DNA from: Catenaria anguillulae PL171 | Lineage: Eukaryota; Blastocladiomycota; Blastocladiomycetes; Blastocladiales; Catenariaceae | Length of the DNA: 64,000 nucleotides | Direction: 5' to 3' | Assembly: GCA_002102555.1 (NCBI GenBank) | Contig: MCFL01000067.1 | Coordinates: 62,001 to 126,000, forward strand | Shown here: one piece after another, positions 43,788 to 55,070 of the stretch | Layout of the letters: every line of letters begins with the position of its first letter | Numbering within the stretch: the stretch's first letter is position 1 | The notes under the pieces: generated by a model | What the model saw: only the letters and a program-made list of their open reading frames with translations | What the model was told of the DNA's origin: nothing | Database searches by the model: none | Program-made: the position numbers and the translations under genes

Positions 43788-46211
43788 ATGGAGACCACCA
43801 GTCCCTGGAGTTCGCCGCCGCGGCAATGTGAGAAGATCAAAGATGTGCTCAAAGCGCTTCGCATGCCCGACCTCGCCAGGCGGGATTCAATCGGCTTGTC
43901 CTGTTGTGACTGGAAGGATATCCTCAGCTGCAGCAACCTTGATCATGTCACTGAGCTGTGCGTTTCGTTTGCGATGCTGTCTGCCTGTGTGACACCATCG
44001 ACCTCCTTGATCCATCTCACTCGCTGACCGTTTGATTCATTTTGTCCTGTTTAGTCGGCTGGCGGGGCAGCAACTTACTGGGACGATTCCATTTGCGTTG
44101 TTCGAGTTGCCAGAGCTGGAAGTCCTGTGCGTGTCCTGCCTGCTCCATCTGCTCATCCACCTCCAACGCCCTGTAGCGCAAGTTAACGTTCAGTCGGCTT
44201 CTTGGACAGGGATCTGTCAAACAACACACTCACGGGCACCATTCCCAAGGAACTGTTTTCTTTGCGCAACCTCCGCAAACTGTACGATTGACCTCATGCC
44301 CTCTGTTTCCTGTGCTGGTTGGCTGACTTGATTCTCTCGCTGGCTTCCCGAACTAGGTCTATTTCAAGCGGCGGACTGTCCGGCGACCTCCCCTCTGGCC
44401 TCAAGAATTTGAGGAAGCTACAGGCTCTGTACGATTCCATTCTCCGTGATGAAGCAACTGATCAAGTCTCACAACAACAACGAAAAATTGTGTGGTTTCG
44501 TGGTTACTCAGCGACCTCTCGGCCAACAACCTCAGCGGCGGGCTTCAAGAGTTGGCAGAAAGTCAGCATCTCGTAGAATTGTGCTTTTTTTCCATTCGCT
44601 GTCCTACATCCTCTACAGATTTGCGGTTCTCACCACCAATTCACGTCTCGCGTGTGTTCTGGCAGACGCCTCGCCGACAATAACCTGAGCGGACCGATCG
44701 ACCTTCCATGGGCAAAGCTCAGCAAGCTTCGCATTTTGTACGTTTCGACTCCACCGGCCGCCCGCACATAACAATGGTTCCATCCCACTCACGTTCATGT
44801 TCTTTTCTCAAGGCACCTCGGACGCAACAAATTCTCTGGCCCGATCCCAATAGATATCGGGAGCGCTGGCACGCTCGAGCAACTGTACGCCCCGGCCTCT
44901 GAGAATCAGCACCTTCATTGGTACATACATACATGCCCTTTCCCTCACCACTGACCATCTGCTATCTGCGTTTTTGCAGCGATTTGAGCGGCAATACGCT
45001 GACGGGTAGCCTCCCAGAATCGTTGGCCGACTTCAAGTCGCTTTCAGTCTTGTACGCCATATCAACGGACCTTCAATCCTCTTTTCACTTTGGTCTGACC
45101 GACTTGCTCTTTCACAACAGAAAACTCAACAATAACCAATTGAGTGGACCGATTCCAGTCCAGCTTCCGGCTGTCAAGTACGCTTTTTTTCTGACGCTCT
45201 CACGGCCAAGAAGCCTGACTTGACCCTGATTCCCACAGAGACACATGCGTCCTCGTCACGTCCAGCTCTGGCGGCTCCAAGGATGGCAACAACTTTGAAT
45301 GTGTTTTGCCCAACATCAACAACGCGACCTCGGCTCCGTCCAACAAGTGTCTCACGTCGCTTCCGACACGTAATTCAAAACCGTTTCCCACTTGCGGGGC
45401 TACCAGCTCTAAAGCGGACGAGCCTGCCGCCGAATCTGGCTTTCCCATGGCCGCCGTCATCGCAATTGTCTGTGGTGTGCTCGTGCTGTTGGGCATTTTC
45501 CTTTTCGTCTTGGTGCGCCGCCGCCGCCGCCAGAAAGCTCAACACTTGCTAAAAGAAAAGCCAATCGCGCCCAAGCATTCGCACGCTACCTCTTCCACGC
45601 CGTTCTCCGAGTCGTCTCACGCTGTTGTCGGCAACCGAACCCGCATCTCATTTCTCGTCGACGCAAACGGCAACCGTCACTCTGTGCACATTCCATCGCA
45701 AGCGCACGTCATTGATGGCTCGCAACTCATCATGCTGCCGCAGCCATCGTATCAAGGCCACGTACAAGCGCAAGGGCAAGCAGGCGGGCTTGCCCAACCA
45801 TCCTACATGTCGACACATTCGGATCCATCAAGTCTCGCGAGTGGGGGTGGGGTCGCCAATCAGCAACGGGCCGTTTACATGGTGAGCCCTAGCGTTGTCG
45901 GCGCAGCACAAGCGCATCAGCAGACTGCCGTCCCGCCCATGCCGCACTTTTTCCCGAACGAGGTCGTTTACCTTGGCGACAACCCAAGGCCATCCATATC
46001 GACGGCAGCAACCACGACAGCAACCACGGCAACAAGCGAGGCGGCCGTCGTTGTACATGCTAAACAAGCCGTGGAGAATGATGACAGTGTCAAGGAGGCA
46101 GTCGCCGAGCAGTCGGTATCGATGGTTACGGTCAATGTGCCCGACGGCTATACGGTGTCACTTGTCCCAATCAATCGGCCACAAACACCTGCCTCAACGA
46201 CTGGGCCGTGA
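43788..46211 (+). CDS. Leucine-rich-repeat single-pass membrane protein C', paralogue of C
   Basis: Predicted 566 residues from ten exons: 43788-43957, 44055-44126, 44210-44281, 44357-44428, 44512-44580, 44666-44737, 44813-44884, 44980-45051, 45121-45177, 45239-46211. The ATG context GCCGCCATGG is ideal. Exon 1 gives the cap with SCCDWKDILSC. Exons 2-8 each encode one repeat, six of 72 nt and exon 5 of 69 nt, the same short fifth exon as in C. Exon 9 is a partial repeat. Exon 10 holds a Cys cap, a membrane helix (MAAVIAIVCGVLVLLGIFLFVLV), RRRRR and a tail with DANGNRHSVHIPS, FFPNEVVYLGDNPR and MVTVNVPDGYTVSLVPI. Repeats correspond one to one with C (exon 6 in both carries an SGP-x-DLPW variant), so the whole gene was duplicated. 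No signal peptide and no kinase domain. Confidence 0.85.
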
Positions 46212-46388
46212 GCTACGGTCAACAGGCGACGGAGTCAGAGGCGTAGATAGATTGTGATTTGTCGATTTTTTTTTTTGCTTTTCTCCTTCAAGGTCATTTA
46301 TGCTGGTGAATACCGGTTTTTCTTTTATCGTTTTTTTTTGTCAATGATTTCCTTGTTAGCGTTCCTGGCGTTCCTGGCATTTCTTTCT

Positions 46389-47391
46389 TTACATGTCACC
46401 TTCAAAGTTTGGGAAACCCCCGAGGCTCGTGGAAGACGGAAGATTGCGAATGAAAATCCAAGTGTCCAAGTCCTGTCCCTCGACTCCCCGCGAGACGTCC
46501 ACCGACGAGTACAATGAGTATCCCAGGTTCTTGAGGCGTGCCAATACCTGTGCGAGCATGAATCTCGGAGTAATCGAGTGGTTCAGATGGCCAAACCACG
46601 GATTGCTGCAGGATAATCAAAAATCAACCATTGTCAACCCGGATGCACATGAATCGGACGTGGACCAGAGGTCCATTCATATGGCAAAGGCATACCTACC
46701 CGTGAAGTTTCAACTCGAGCGAATCAAGTACTCGCTTGATCTCATGCACTCCAGCGGGCCAATGTGCTCTGACAGCCTGCTCGACCGCTTTCTCCACCGC
46801 CGGTGGTGTATCAATAACCCTCAATCGATCCGTCGAATGCAGAGACACAGCAAACATGTCACCCTCTGCAACGACATGCGGCGTCGCGCGAAGAAACACC
46901 ATTGTATCCTTGTCCGAAGGCGACCTGCTCAAATCGCTTGTCGCCTCCAACCGCCATCCATGCGCCAGCAATGTGCCCAAAATGGCACACACAAGCTGCT
47001 GCACCTTGACCGTGTACGCTGGCGGAGATTCCCACGGGTTTCCCTTGAACGTGAGCTTGTATTGCAGAGGAACGAGTGTAGTCCCATTTTTTCAGCGCGC
47101 GTCGCATTGGCCCAATGGCCAGGCCGCCGAGCAAGTGTTGCACAACGAGGCGGCGGCTTGGTCATCGATGCCAGCAATGCGCAGAGTGCTGCCCTTGTGG
47201 AGCGTGAGGACGGCAACGGCGGCAGTGTAGTCGTACTCGGGAGGGGCGATCTCGTGCTCAGTCGAGTGAAGCGAAGATGGATCGGGAATGGAAAAGCACT
47301 TGGCGAGGTCAGTGGATGAGGATGGAGAATTTGATGCACTGCTGGAGGGATTCGATTCGGTCGACGAGGAAGCGGGATGATGAAATCGCAT
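46389..47391 (-). pseudogene. Two-module protein of unknown function, interrupted by in-frame TGA
   Basis: Reading frame 47391-46700, spliced to 46605-46389, would encode about 302 residues but contains TGA at 47094-47092. Both sides look coding. Two modules repeat the same order: module 1 has AAWPLGQCD, KLTFKGNPWESPP, a helix, HGWRLEATSDLSR and DKDTMVFLRA; module 2 has AHWPAGVHE, KLHGNPWFGHL, a helix, LGYSLYSSVDVSR and LDTWIFIRNL. The module-2 junction (donor GTAGGT, acceptor CTGCAG) is clean, which argues for recent function. No GT-AG pair removes the TGA while keeping frame. The choices are a nonsense mutation, readthrough, a sequencing error, or an unusual splice. The repeated K-L-x-G-x-P-W...GW pattern is familiar from uncharacterised fungal proteins, but I cannot name the family. 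Confidence 0.6.
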
Positions 47392-47747
47392 TTTGGTAGG
47401 CAATGTTGGTAATTGTTTTGATATCCCGTCGGTATCGTATATGTTTCCGATTGACTGAGGGCAGGAAGTGGAAGGGGGTATCGATGGAATTTATACGGTG
47501 GAATTCCAGGTGTTTCCAAGAAGACTTTGACCAGTTTCCTCGTTTCCTCAGCCAAGCATTTGGCTCTGGAAGCTTTGGAAGCAGAACAGAGTTTTCTTTC
47601 ATCCACAGACCTTCTTTCACGTTCCAACATTGGTTGGCACCCAAAGTCCATTGAGCCATTGAGCCTGTATGTACACAAATCAAGGCGTAGAGGATCATAG
47701 ATAAAGTATGAATATACAGACTGAACTTTAACAAACCAGCACCAAAC
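47392..47747. other. Intergenic region, no gene supported
   Basis: 356 bp between two minus-strand genes. Overlapping minus-strand frames extend through it but look non-coding. Nothing else is recognised. Confidence 0.4.
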
Positions 47748-49995
47748 TCACTCATCTCTTGACGGAGGCAATTCCTCTCGCTCTGGCCCATTTTCATCCG
47801 CCACCACGGATGGCAATACGTGCAGACTATGACTCGACGCGACCTGCCCGATGGTTGTCGAACTTGGAGCTCCCGTCACCACCCACGACGAAGCGACCCA
47901 AGATAACCGCCCCGCTGTATCATACCACGGAACCAACGACTTGCTGCTCATGTCCACCGGGGCCGTCCGAAAAGACACATATCCGGTTGTTATTTGTGAA
48001 CCGGTGGGCTTGGTTGAGGTGTTGTCAACACTGTCGCGACCACCAACATCGCCGGACGCACCCCCAGGCGCCACCGCTAATACAGCTGTACTCGTAATTG
48101 CACTTGATATTGGTGTATCAAGATGGACCGAGCCCGCGCTTGGCGTGTTTGCTGGAGCAACCACATGGATGTTGGCAGAGGACAAGACCGCCATGGACGT
48201 GTATATGGCACGTGGATCCGTTGTTGAGCAGGTTTGCCTAGAATGTGTACTTGGCGGAGTTTCAAAGGCGTGTGTCGTTGCAAGACTGGCGCCAGTGCTC
48301 CGGAGCGAGATGGGTAAAGTGTTCGTGGGAGTTGGATCGCGGTGCACATGGAGTGGCGAGGCCGCGGGGTCGAGCTCTGTCAGAGTATTGGGAATGGACC
48401 GATGTCGAGCGACGACTGGCCCCATGACGTGCCGCATGCCTGTACCCTCGGGCGGATGGTGATGTACGATGGGTAGCGCATGGGAAGACGACAAAGGCAA
48501 TCGAGATGCAGTGTTTGGTGAGTTGGACAAAGAAGCCAGAGGAGACGATTGTGGTCGCGATGAGCCATGGTCAGTCAGTGCGCTGGCAGCTGCGGACGTA
48601 GGGTGAAAGCTTACTCTGGAATGTGGGCTTTGATGAGGCGCGGATGGTGGAGGCGACCCAGCGCCGCTGTTGCCGCTGCTCAGTGCTGGAAGTGGGCCTT
48701 TGGCAATGCTCGAGAGACCCACTGTCGAAAGCGCCCACAGCAAACGCGGACCAGCACGTACTGCCGGGTTGGACGTGCTGACAGCAACGTCATCTCCACT
48801 AAAGCTCAGGTTGGAACTCGATCCGGGAGTGTCAATATGGTGTGCAGCATGATGGATGTTGACATTGGTTGGAGCAGCACTGGGCTGTGACGGATGCGCG
48901 GGACCTTGAAAGGCAACATTGGTTGGCTGATTGAAACCATTCAGAATCGGATTGCTTGCCAGTGATTGGATGTTTGGCCCGCCTCCTGACGATTTCGTGC
49001 TTGCATGTGGAAGTTTGGACGTGGGGCTCGATATTACTTTTGAAGCCACACCGCTCCCTCCAGTGTTGCCTGATGCACTGCTCGAACCCTTGGCTGTCGC
49101 CACATACAAGTACGCGTACGCCATGACCTTGTTGACTGCAGACAACATCATGATTTGGCCGAACAGCAGCAACCTGAGCAGAGCCGCGCTAATGGCAGAC
49201 GAGAGGGACGGGAACTTTGAGGCCACCAGCACCACCACGAGCTCAATTGGAATGGTGCATGCAGACCACTGAATATGCCACTGCGCACGCGCCATTCGCG
49301 CGTCGTGTTCAATCGCATCACTCATGTTGGGATACCGCTGCGCCCGACGAATGCGCGCCAGCGACAGATACATGGACATGGCGGCGCCGAGGTTGACGAG
49401 GGCCGAAAACACGCGCCAAATGGTAAACATTGTCCTTCGGTCCTGAAAGTCGGCAAGCGACGTGGAATTGTTGCAAGCATCGGTTAGCGTGGCGGCTTCA
49501 ATGATGACGTATACGATGGGAATGCCCCATTGGAGAACAAAACGAGAACGGTCGGGAACACCGATTACGTGGCGGAACACGCGCAGGCGTGCAAGCATGA
49601 GGAACGTGTGCATGGTTGCTTGCGAGTGTGAGAGCAAGAGCGACGCGAGGCCAAAAGTGCTGCAGTCTTGCTGGCCAATCGTCAAGAGTGCCGTCACGTC
49701 TGAAATGAGGGCGATCACAGATTGAGCGAGTGCGAGGCCGTGAAATGGCGACCATTGTGTGCGACCGTGGCGGCAATATCGGACAGAGCAGAGAAGGCAG
49801 ATGACCGCAAAAATGAGAGCAAATAGCTGGAAGATTAAGGACTCTACATGGCGGCAAAATGTCAGAAGTGCGTAATCGTGACCACGTTACCACAATCAAC
49901 GGCTGATGAACAAAAAGTAAGCAAACCTTACCCCAGTAAATGAGCTCAGCGAACCACGGCTCGGCACTTGTAAGCTCAATGAAAGAGACAGCCAT
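47748..49995 (-). CDS. Seven-helix receptor-like membrane protein with long Ser-rich tail
   Basis: Predicted 719 residues from exons 49995-49932 and 49843-47748; the junction codon is Glu in IYWESLIFQLF. Seven hydrophobic segments lie in the first 300 residues: SLIFQLFALIFAVICLL, FHGLALAQSVIALISDVTAL, FGLASLLLSHSQATMHTFLM, FVLQWGIPIVYVIIEAA, TMFTIWRVFSALVNLGAAMS, ACTIPIELVVVLVASKF and LLRLLLFGQIMMLSAVNKVM. Basic residues (LARLRVFRHV) follow helix 3, as in G-protein-coupled receptors, and a Cys precedes it. The last 420 residues are a Ser/Thr/Pro-rich tail suited to phosphorylation. The layout resembles cAMP-receptor-like or other fungal GPCRs, but no diagnostic ligand or DRY motif is seen. 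Sensory function is inferred from topology only. Confidence 0.65.
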
Positions 49996-50634
49996 TGTGG
50001 ATTATGGGGCTTGGAGCAGTTTCGTTGTCGAGTAGCACTGATTGATTGAGGTGATTCCGGTTTGTTCTCATGGGGATCCCAGTTGGCACTTTGCATTGAG
50101 TGCCTCGGGTGTTGACCCGAGTAATGGCACGTTTGCTACATTTCCTGACGTTCGCTGACGTTGACTGGGTCGTTTTCAGGTTGAAGCGAGGACACGTTCA
50201 AGGTTTTGGCGTGGGTCTGTTGGCGTTACATTGAATTGCAGACAAGGGGCGATCGTGATGCACATTGCAGAATGTATCACAAGGGATCGGAAATACCGTT
50301 GTCATGCAAGGTGTGAGGGTACGCGCGTGCCGGGATCCTTTCGATAAGGAACATGATTGCTTTTCGGCTCAATAGGAAAAGAGAGATGTTCACAGACAGC
50401 TTGTGTTGGTGTTTGGAATCGACTTTCATTTGTGAGACTTGCCGCGTCAGATCGAAGGCCACCAATTGACCATCATGGATCAGTCCGTGATTCGTGATCG
50501 TTTTGTCTGAACGTGAGGTCGGAATTTACTGACGGTACGGTCAATTTCGCAGACCTTCACTCCTCCTCCTCTTCGCATTCCGTGTTGCTGTCCAGTCCAG
50601 AGCCGAAGCAAGTTCAAGTTTGATTGACCTCACC
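49996..50634. other. Divergent intergenic region, no gene supported
   Basis: 639 bp between the seven-helix protein gene and the reductase gene, holding both promoters. No repeat or conserved frame was noticed. Confidence 0.45.
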
Positions 50635-52188
50635 ATGTTTTCTCGCATCCGCGTACGTCCGCACCCACCCTGGCCTGCCAACCACGCCGCCATCATATCA
50701 TTCGCGTCCACCTGACCAGACGGTCTGGGGAGAAAGTGAGCATCGAGCTAACCTGCTGTCCACAAATTGTTCGTTCATGCGCCGTCCGCATACGTACATA
50801 GCCTGCAATTGCCCGTGTGCGCCAGTACTCGTCCCAAGTCGGTGGCGGCTCTGGGTCCGGCGGTATCAACAAGGGCCTCGTTGGTGCCGGTGTGGTTGGT
50901 CTTGGTGCGTATGATGTTTCCGACTAGGTATCATATCGCTGTCAGTTTGCGTGGGTGCTCGACTGGCGCTTCAGTTGTGCTGATTGGTCATGGCCTCGTC
51001 ATCGGCCCCGAGACACGGTGACGAGCTGCTGACTGAGGTGATCGATCGTCCATCGAACTTCATGTCAGCGATCAAGGCGATGGCCATCGATAGCTATGTA
51101 GACGAGGCCCGTCCTTCCGCTGGAGTTGAAATGGCGACCTCATCGTCTTAAGACGTTTACTCACCTCTTTGCGCCCGTTAATTGCTCAAATGATTCTTGT
51201 ATGATATCTGTGCGACGCCAAACAACAATTTCACCATACGCCCGATACACGCCTTAGCCGCTGCCGGTTACTACTTCATGTCGTCCTCCACCTCCGCCCC
51301 CACCCCTGCCGCCGCTGTTGCAGCCAACCTGCCCGCTCCCTTGAGCCCGGACGAGTTCCGCGCCTTCAAGGTCCGCGAAATCCAGCCCATCTCGCACAAC
51401 ACGGCCCTGTACCGCTTCGAGCTGCCGCACCCGGAACAGACCATTGGCATGCCCACGACCTCGTTTGTGCTGACCAAGTTTACGCCCGCCGGATCAGACA
51501 AGCCCGTCGTGCGCCCCTACACGCCAACCAACACAGATGACGCCAAGGGCCACTTTGACTTGGTGGTCAAGACGTACCCCAACGGCGCCATGTCGTCGCA
51601 CATTGCGTCGCTCAAGCCCGGTGACACGCTCGAGGTCAAGGGCCCGATTGTCAAGTACCCGCTGGCGGAGAACCAGCACAAGGAGATTGCCATGATTGCC
51701 GGCGGCACGGGCATCACGCCCATGTTGCAAATCATCAACAAGGTGTTGCGCAACCCGGCTGACAAGACCAAGCTGACGCTCTTGTTTGGCAACATTTCCG
51801 AAAAGGATGTCTTGCTCAAGGACCACATTGATGCACTCGTCAAGCAGCACCCGGGCCGCTTGAATGTCGTTTACACGATCGACAAGGCCGATAACCCCGC
51901 CGAGTGGAAGGGCGAGACGGGCCACATCAACAAGGACAAGATCAAGAAGTACATTCCCGCCCCGACGGCCGAGAATGTCAAGGTCTTTGTGTGCGGTCCT
52001 CGTACGTACTCTCCTTTTGTGTTGATTTTTCTTTAATCGGCTTGATTGTTTGCTCAAATTTCTGCTCATGTTTAGCTGGTATGCTCAAGGCCATTTCTGG
52101 CTCCAAGGCGCCCGACTTTTCGCAGGGCGAGCTCGATGGCCTCCTCAAGGAGCTCGGCTACACCAAGGACCAGGTGTTCAAGGTCTAA
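50635..52188 (+). CDS. MCR1: Mitochondrial NADH-cytochrome b5 reductase
   Basis: Flavoenzyme passing electrons from NADH through FAD to cytochrome b5 or other acceptors; the fungal form sits in the mitochondrial outer membrane and intermembrane space. Predicted 317 residues from exons 50635-50652, 50826-50904, 51258-52001 and 52076-52188. The N-terminus MFSRIR, joined to [13 protein letters not shown] and the hydrophobic [17 protein letters not shown], gives a presequence and anchor. RPYTPT is the FAD-binding motif, GPIVKYP and [12 protein letters not shown] bind FAD/NADH, and [12 protein letters not shown] is rebuilt by the last splice. The C-terminus [12 protein letters not shown] matches the family. 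The six-codon first exon is the least certain part; the 173-nt intron after it could hide another small exon. Intron 2 (353 nt) is unusually long here. Confidence 0.9.
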
Positions 52189-52596
52189 ACGGGCCATGTT
52201 TGCGCTGGAAGCGAGCTGAGCGCGCGTTGCTGGCCTAATTCGGCGGATTCTTTGCACATTGTGAATGCTGCGCTCATGACTACCATTGACGGCTCATTCA
52301 GTACCTTATTCTCTTTATCATCACCTGATACAGAAACCAAACCACACAATATGATACATGTAATTTCTTGTTCTTCATTCTGCCTTCGCTTGCCCGCTCA
52401 GGATCGGGCATTGATAGATGACGCGGTCACAGTCACGGAAATGGGCCGCGGTTGGTCAGACCTTCAGACCTTATGACTTAAATGTTGAGCCGGCAGATAT
52501 ACTGACTGGTGACATTTGGCATCCAGTGCATTCCCTTGCCCCGACCGCCAACCTCCTCCTCGCCCGATTGACCAGCGCAGACTCTACTCCTACACG
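52189..52596. other. Intergenic region, no gene supported
   Basis: 408 bp between two plus-strand genes. The downstream open frame extends back to 52516 but lacks an earlier convincing ATG. Confidence 0.4.
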
Positions 52597-53568
52597 ATGG
52601 GCAACACTCGCGATGCCCACCCACTCGGCACCTCACCGGCCTGCCCAGCCGCCACTCAACGCGTGGCTGCCGCCAAACTCGAGAAGCTGTTTCGACACTG
52701 CCAGACTTCACAGCACCAGCGCGAGCAAGCGCTCGTCGAGGATTTGGTCCGATCGACCACGGTGCCCGGGTCGGCCGCTGAGCAGAGGTTGCGCGAACAG
52801 CTGCGGGAGCCCACGGTCAACTTTGAGGCATTTGTGGCGGCGTTGGATACCGAAGATGCGTTTGTGAGGCGGCTGTTTTCGCACATTTACCATGTACGCT
52901 GAGCTATGGCGCTCGCTGTTTGCTGCCGTGCCCAGTGTCTCTTTTGAGCTGACGAGTGGTAAAAGTGTGCTATGCAGAATGTCCAAACGCAAGCACTGCT
53001 CGATGCTACGGTCCGTGCGTCATCATCTTCGTCGTCATCGGACCCGACTGCGACTTCCGGGAACGCAGCAAGCGCGGCCGAGTCGTCCACGGGCACCGGC
53101 GCGAGTAATGCCTCAACTCAATCCAGCAACCCATTCATGTCGATTCTGCGGCGCTTGCGCAACCGCACAACCCCGCTGTCATCTGTCCTCGCAGGCGGTG
53201 TCGACACGTTGCCGTATGGCGGGTCCCTCTTTGACCCCTTTTCACGCAACACCACTGGGGGCGGGAGCAGCAGCAATCCCCAAGATGTTGACAATGACGA
53301 GCTCCATGGCAACGGTGACGGGTACAACGCTTACGGCTATGGCAACGACGATGACGACGAGTCTGGGTCGGATGACGAGGGTGGTCGACGCGCCTACAGG
53401 AATAGCCCTTGGTACTCAACAAACGGAAACTCGCCGAGCTACGATTCTTCGACGCCGTCGTCCGACCGATACACTAGCTACTATGCAACCGCATTGGCCT
53501 CGGCATCGGCCTCGAGACTGGTGGCGCGCGATTTCACTGGTCGGCCCATACCTTCTTCATCCTCGTCG

Positions 53569-53611
<43 letters not shown>

Positions 53612-54555
53612 CCACTCCTCAAGGTTCAACCGCTTCGTCGGGTACCGCAGCGGGAACAACAGCAAGCACACAACAGCTTGCAAGCACACGCGCCAGCGAC
53701 GCTGTCCTCGCGTCCCGCCCGCGCTTTGTTCGTCGGTTGTCACTGGGTCTCGCCTCGCTCCCATCTTCGCTCTCGTCCACTATCCGGACATCCTCTGAAG
53801 CCTCCTCTTCCGCAAACCCAACAGCTGCAACTACCATCAGCCCCTGGGCACTGCTCCGTTCTCCCACCTCGACGTCATCATCCACATCCACCTCGACTCC
53901 CCCGCCCACACTCGCCTCGTCTTCGTCTTCATCCTCTCCCGTGACAGCCCCGCCCGCCACTTCGGTCTCCCATGCATCCAGCCGGCGCTCGTCGCTGTCT
54001 CTGACCACGCCACTTGCACCCACACCGTCTGCCAGTGCATCCAGCGCGTTTCGGTTCACGTTTCCGAACATTACACCCACGCCGTCGGCACGCGACACGG
54101 CCAATCCGTTCACGAGCTTGCTCTCCAGCACCTCGGCCGCCGCCATGGCGCCGTCGACACCATTGGGTGAGGCACGTGGATTCACGTTCACATTTGGAAG
54201 TGCCACAAGTAGCCAGAATGGTAGTGATGGGAGTGCTGGTGGTGCGGGATCTATGCCGTCGCCAAGGGCGGCCAGGGACCATCGTGACCGGCCGTCGTAC
54301 ACATCTGTTAGTGCGTCGTCATCGTCATCGTCTGCAAGTGCGAGTGCGGGTGCGGGTGCGAGTGCGGGTGCCGGTGGGAGTACCGCTGGGTCGTCCAATT
54401 CAAGCACGGCCACGTCATCTTCCATTGCACACCAGCTTGCACGGTCTATTCGCATTCGCGCGGCAAGCTTGTTTGGGTCATCGTCAGGAGCCAGTACGGA
54501 TGAGAGGCGGAGGGATCCGCCGTCGTCGCCGCCAGGTGGAAGCGGGTCGGCATGA
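52597..54555 (+). CDS. Ser/Ala-rich protein of unknown function with poly-Ala tract
   Basis: Predicted 624 residues from exons 52597-52893 and 52978-54555; the in-frame junction reads SHIYHNVQTQALLDATV. The first 115 residues look structured and helical (AAKLEKLFRHCQTSQHQREQ, NFEAFVAALDTEDAFVRRLF). The rest is low complexity: Ser/Gly runs, Asp/Glu patches, 13 or more consecutive Ala, then Ser/Thr/Pro to the end with occasional hydrophobic islands (FRFTFPNITPT, FTFTFGSATS). Several short S/T-rich segments around Phe recall disordered regulatory proteins. No domain, signal peptide or membrane helix is recognised. The longer frame from 52516 was not chosen because it begins without ATG. Confidence 0.6.
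53572..53610. repeat. Pure GCT triplet run encoding poly-Ala
   Basis: Thirteen uninterrupted GCT codons follow GTT, giving a poly-Ala stretch. An uninterrupted run is likely to vary in length between strains. Confidence 0.9.
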
Positions 54556-55070
54556 AATCCATCCAACGTCGCATGTATTGTCTGTGATGCACCTTTCTCA
54601 TCGCCTCTCCGTATTTGACTCGGAGGTTGCCCTGCTCATGTCATTCATTTGCGACGCTACAGGATAATGTGTCCCTTGCCGTTCTCTTCAAACAGGAAGG
54701 AATTTGGTTTCACAAATAATTGTAAGCAACCATTCAATAGATATAAATATATATACCCAAACTACTACGGCGTCAACAACAACAAACACTTAACCAACCA
54801 AAGAGGTATGCACTGAAAGAAATCGAGGACCAACAGAGGATCAGAGACAATTAAGAAGACAACATCACCAGACCTTTCAGATCTGATATGATTTTACAAA
54901 TACATGCAACGTGGTTAACAAAAAAAAAAAAAAAACATCACCAGACCGAAAACCAAACCATAGGATGGTCAAGCCAGGGGACAACGAGGGGGGATCATAA
55001 ATACATAATACAGCCTGCATCTCATCTCATCTCATCACATCTCAACTCAAATACAAACATCTACATCCCA
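54556..55070. other. Convergent intergenic region with AT-rich and A-rich stretches
   Basis: 515 bp between convergent stop codons. Holds ATATAAATATATATA near 54741, a 15-base A run near 54920 and CATCT repeats near 55018. These are compatible with 3' processing regions of both genes. Confidence 0.45.
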
